Assembly (NCBI GenBank): GCA_964551295.1
Contig: CAZKDJ010000176.1
Location: forward strand, 1 to 8,494
Direction of reading: 5' to 3'
Length of the DNA: 8,494 nucleotides
Source: JAFGED01 sp964551295
GTDB lineage: Bacteria > Chloroflexota > Anaerolineae > B4-G1
Shown: piece by piece, positions 6,546 to 8,494 of the stretch
How positions within the stretch are numbered: position 1 is the first letter of the stretch
How the letters are laid out: each line of letters begins with the position of its first letter
Program-made: the position numbers and the translations under genes
The notes under the pieces: model-generated
Told to the model about the DNA's origin: nothing
The model's input: only the letters and a program-made list of their open reading frames with translations
Databases searched by the model: none

Positions 6546-7330
6546 TACAAAGCAAACTCCGCCACCAAAAACGTGTGATCGGACGGTCGCTCCGCCAGCC
6601 GCGCCTCGGTATCTATCCAGGCCTCGGTCGACTTTTCGGCCAGCGGTTCCGTAGCCCAGACGTGATCCACCCGCCAGCCGACGCCGCGTTCGACGGGGTT
6701 TCGCGCCCGATAGTCGTAATAAGTGTACTGCCCTGGCTCGTCGGGATGGTGTTTGCGAAACACATCCACAAACCCCCACTCTCGCACCTGTTGCAACGCC
6801 TCACGAACCTCAGGGCGATAGCACACGTGCCCCTCCAACCCTTTGGGATCATGCACGTCGATAGGCTCCGTGGCGACGTTGAAATCACCCATCCACACTA
6901 GCAGATCATCCGGCGTATAGTGCCGCTCGCAGAGCGCGCGCAGCCGCTCGAACCAGCGCAGCTTGTACTGGAAATGCTCCGACTCGGGATCGCGCCCTTG
7001 AGGGATGTAGGTATTGACCACTGAGACACCGCCGATCACCGCCCGGATCAAGCGCGCCTCGTCCGGCTCTTGCCCATCATCAATACCAAAGGATACCTTC
7101 TGTGGCTCCCCGCGGCTGATGATCGCTACCCCGGCGTGGGCCTTCTGCCCCTTGAAAACAACGTGATACCCCGCCTCCTGGATCGGCTGCGCCGGAAAGT
7201 CCACGTCCTGCACCTTGGTCTCCTGCACGCACAGCACATCTGGCGACTCTCGACCCAGCCAGTCCAGAATCAATGCCATCCGCGCCCGGATTGAGTTAGC
7301 GTTATAGGTCGCTACCTTGAGCTTTGGCAT
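6545..7330 (-). CDS. xth: exodeoxyribonuclease III (AP endonuclease, ExoIII/Xth type)
   Basis: Encodes 261 residues, normal for bacterial exonuclease III. It is a base-excision-repair enzyme that cuts DNA 5' of abasic sites and removes 3' blocking groups or nucleotides. The active-site set is complete: N10 in ATYNANSIRAR, E37 in CVQETK, Y108 in NTYIPQG, D149 and N151 in WMGDFNV, D222 in WRVDHVW, and the D251-H252 pair in RPSDHTF. ATG 7330 is chosen because the product then begins MPKLKVATYN like its relatives, with AAGGA upstream. In-frame ATG 7348 or GTG 7366 would add a 6- or 12-residue tail with no family counterpart. The first 29 nt overlap the end of the QueG-like gene, so it is translated as part of that operon. 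It is a housekeeping repair function. Confidence 0.97.
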   Translation of the reverse strand: MPKLKVATYNANSIRARMALILDWLGRESPDVLCVQETKVQDVDFPAQPIQEAGYHVVFKGQKAHAGVAIISRGEPQKVSFGIDDGQEPDEARLIRAVIGGVSVVNTYIPQGRDPESEHFQYKLRWFERLRALCERHYTPDDLLVWMGDFNVATEPIDVHDPKGLEGHVCYRPEVREALQQVREWGFVDVFRKHHPDEPGQYTYYDYRARNPVERGVGWRVDHVWATEPLAEKSTEAWIDTEARLAERPSDHTFLVAEFAL

Positions 7331-7991
7331 CTTTTTTCTTCCTTCCATACGGACATACATAGACACACATCCCGCAAATCCTTACCCCCACGTATTCACT
7401 GATCTCCCGCTGATACGCGTTGCACTTGTGAACGTCGTAGCGCGCCTCGCGCGGCTCATCGGACCGAAAGTTCCTGCCGGTGAAGGCCTGCGGCGGGCAA
7501 GCATCCACGCAAACTGTACACCTTCCACATTGCTCCGCCATCGGCTGGCCCACCTCGAGCGGCGCGTCAGTCAACACGCTAGCCCAGCGCACCCGGGGGC
7601 CGACCTGCAGCGTCACCAGCAGGCAGCTCTTGCCGATCCAACCCAGCCCAGCCAGATGGGCCGCCAGCTTGTGAGAAAACGCCGCGTGCAGACCGTCCTC
7701 ATCGGCCGGAGGCAGCGGCTGGGAGGCGCGCACGGGAAAGACGCTGTGGCCCTCTCGCTGCAAAGTACTCGCCAGCCGCGAGGCCAGTTGATCCAAACGG
7801 TCATTGAGCACACTGTAGGAATGGGTGCGGTAGGCAAACGCCACCGCCCTATCATCCCGATGGCGAGGAAGCTGCTCCACGATGGCCGAAGGCATCGCCA
7901 CGCCGATAGAGACAGCGCGGGGGAATTGGGCCAGCACCGCCCCGCCACATTTCTCGACGCGTAGAGAACTCCCCAAAGTGTCCTTTGCCAT
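7302..7991 (-). CDS. short QueG-like double-cluster 4Fe-4S protein
   Basis: Encodes 229 residues. It resembles the reductase core of epoxyqueuosine reductase (COG1600): FPRAVSIGV (23-31), SHKLAAHLAGLGWIGKS (106-122), then C155-x2-C158-x2-C161-x3-C165-P, and C190 with C206-x2-C209-x3-C213-P for a second cluster. True QueG is nearer 300-380 residues. It also carries a D-T-x-P-x-x-E segment just before the GLGxIGK motif, with an aspartate held to be catalytic. Here that stretch reads LHAAFSHK. This is therefore probably a QueG paralogue with another redox or corrinoid-linked role, not the tRNA enzyme. ATG 7991 is 12 nt from TAGGAGG; GTG 8000 is also in frame but only 3 nt from it, so the start is uncertain by 3 residues. 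Its 3' end overlaps xth. Confidence 0.88.
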   Translation of the reverse strand: MAKDTLGSSLRVEKCGGAVLAQFPRAVSIGVAMPSAIVEQLPRHRDDRAVAFAYRTHSYSVLNDRLDQLASRLASTLQREGHSVFPVRASQPLPPADEDGLHAAFSHKLAAHLAGLGWIGKSCLLVTLQVGPRVRWASVLTDAPLEVGQPMAEQCGRCTVCVDACPPQAFTGRNFRSDEPREARYDVHKCNAYQREISEYVGVRICGMCVYVCPYGRKKKDAKAQGSDL

Positions 7992-8003
7992 CGCCCCCAC
8001 AAT

Positions 8004-8010
8004 CCTCCTA
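8004..8010 (-). promoter_or_regulatory. Shine-Dalgarno site for the QueG-like gene, overlapping the preceding stop
   Basis: On the - strand TAGGAGG (8010-8004) includes the TAG stop of the DUF11 fragment and the ribosome binding site of the QueG-like gene. The distance favours ATG 7991 (12 nt) over GTG 8000 (3 nt), although neither is ideal. Confidence 0.45.
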
Positions 8011-8442
8011 CTGCGCCCGAAGAACCAACGGCAAGTAAGCCCGCCGGGCATTGACGATCACGGGGACGGTAACAGTAAACGGCTGCACTTGCTCAGCCTG
8101 AACCATCGCCGCGTTGACGATGACGGTGGGCTCAGAGATACCGGCACTGATGGTCACAGCGAACGTGGCAGTTATGGTTGTGTTCGCACTGATCGCCCCT
8201 GTCCAGACAACGTCCGATGTGTCATCGATATGGCCATATGCAGAACAAGCGCTGCCTGCCACATAAGTGGTCGACATCGGGATAACATCGGTCAAAGTGA
8301 ACACGGTGCTGACACCGCCAGCGTTTTGGAGTGATAGCGTATACGTCAACCGATCGCCCGGCGTAGGAGCGCTCTTGTCAGCCAGCTTTCGCGACGGCGA
8401 GAGGTCGGGATAATCGAGTTTCTCCCGACGAGATAACAGCAA
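8008..8442 (-). CDS. DUF11-domain surface protein, C-terminal fragment (probably 5'-truncated)
   Basis: The frame gives up to 144 residues. Residues about 13-128 fit one DUF11 repeat, a beta-sandwich found in long bacterial surface proteins: DLSPSRKLADKSAPTPGDRL, YTLSLQNAGG, LTDVIPMSTTYVAGS, VVWTGAISANTTITATF and a closing NAAMV/TVTVPV strand. It ends in RRAYLPLVLRAQ, like tails I recall at the ends of exported Chloroflexota proteins. No signal peptide is present, the first possible start is a TTG (8442) without a clear ribosome binding site, and an in-frame TGA lies at 8446-8448. No other frame to the window edge reads as DUF11. It is therefore most likely the remnant of a larger exported protein gene, or a gene broken by a nonsense or frameshift change. 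A functional short protein is less likely. It ends right before the QueG-like gene. Confidence 0.6.
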   Translation of the reverse strand: MLLSRREKLDYPDLSPSRKLADKSAPTPGDRLTYTLSLQNAGGVSTVFTLTDVIPMSTTYVAGSACSAYGHIDDTSDVVWTGAISANTTITATFAVTISAGISEPTVIVNAAMVQAEQVQPFTVTVPVIVNARRAYLPLVLRAQ

Positions 8443-8494
8443 GTCTCAGTAGATCCAAATTCTTGGTGTGCACATGTGCGTGTTGATGAAAATC

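Noticed and set aside
6161..6901. 246-codon open frame on the + strand
   Set aside because: It is antisense to the GNAT and exonuclease III genes, which have full family motifs; no domain is visible in it.
7317..7964. 215-codon open frame on the + strand
   Set aside because: It is antisense to the QueG-like gene with its intact cluster motifs and crosses into the xth start, so it is a shadow frame.
8379..8494. Open - strand frame entering from the right edge and ending at a TGA near 8381
   Set aside because: Its roughly 38 codons show no DUF11 or other recognisable pattern, and it overlaps the better-supported DUF11 frame, so it does not repair that gene by a simple frameshift.

Overview
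This window looks like chromosomal DNA from a GC-rich, probably anaerobic bacterium. The best guess is a member of the Chloroflexota (Anaerolineae or a relative), at low to moderate confidence. That guess rests on three things: three separate multi-cluster 4Fe-4S proteins in about 8.5 kb, strong Shine-Dalgarno sites with ATG/GTG starts, and a fragment of a DUF11-type surface protein ending in a YLPLVLR-like tail that I recall from Chloroflexota secreted proteins. No database search was possible. The window shows no RNA gene, CRISPR array, insertion sequence or tRNA, and coding density is very high.

Left block, + strand (1-1807): the 3' end of an unidentified gene runs off the left edge. It is followed after 2 nt by a small two-helix membrane protein (90-686), then by a cysteine-rich protein with a winged-helix-like N-terminus and a double ferredoxin C-terminus (725-1807). 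These three look like one transcription unit.

Central block (1822-5414): this is the most interesting part. A TetR-family regulator (2810-3454, - strand) overlaps by 20 nt with a calcineurin-like metallophosphatase downstream (1822-2829). Divergently from it run a DUF362 protein fused to two 4Fe-4S clusters (3587-4816) and, 28 nt later, a class I SAM-dependent methyltransferase (4845-5414). The 132-bp gap between the divergent genes has a near-consensus + strand promoter (TTGACT-N17-TATAAT), an overlapping candidate - strand promoter, two matching GTGAGY-N4-GCTC inverted repeats 33 bp apart, and a third perfect inverted repeat. The simplest reading is a self-regulated TetR switch controlling an iron-sulfur/methyltransferase pair of unknown substrate.

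Right block, - strand (5411-8442), read from right to left: a 5'-truncated DUF11 protein fragment, a short QueG-like double-cluster 4Fe-4S protein, exonuclease III, and a two-part GNAT-like acyltransferase. Genes overlap or are only a few nucleotides apart, and Shine-Dalgarno sites overlap the preceding stop codons, so the last three are probably one operon. The GNAT gene and the methyltransferase gene converge so tightly that their stop codons share bases in a CTAG.
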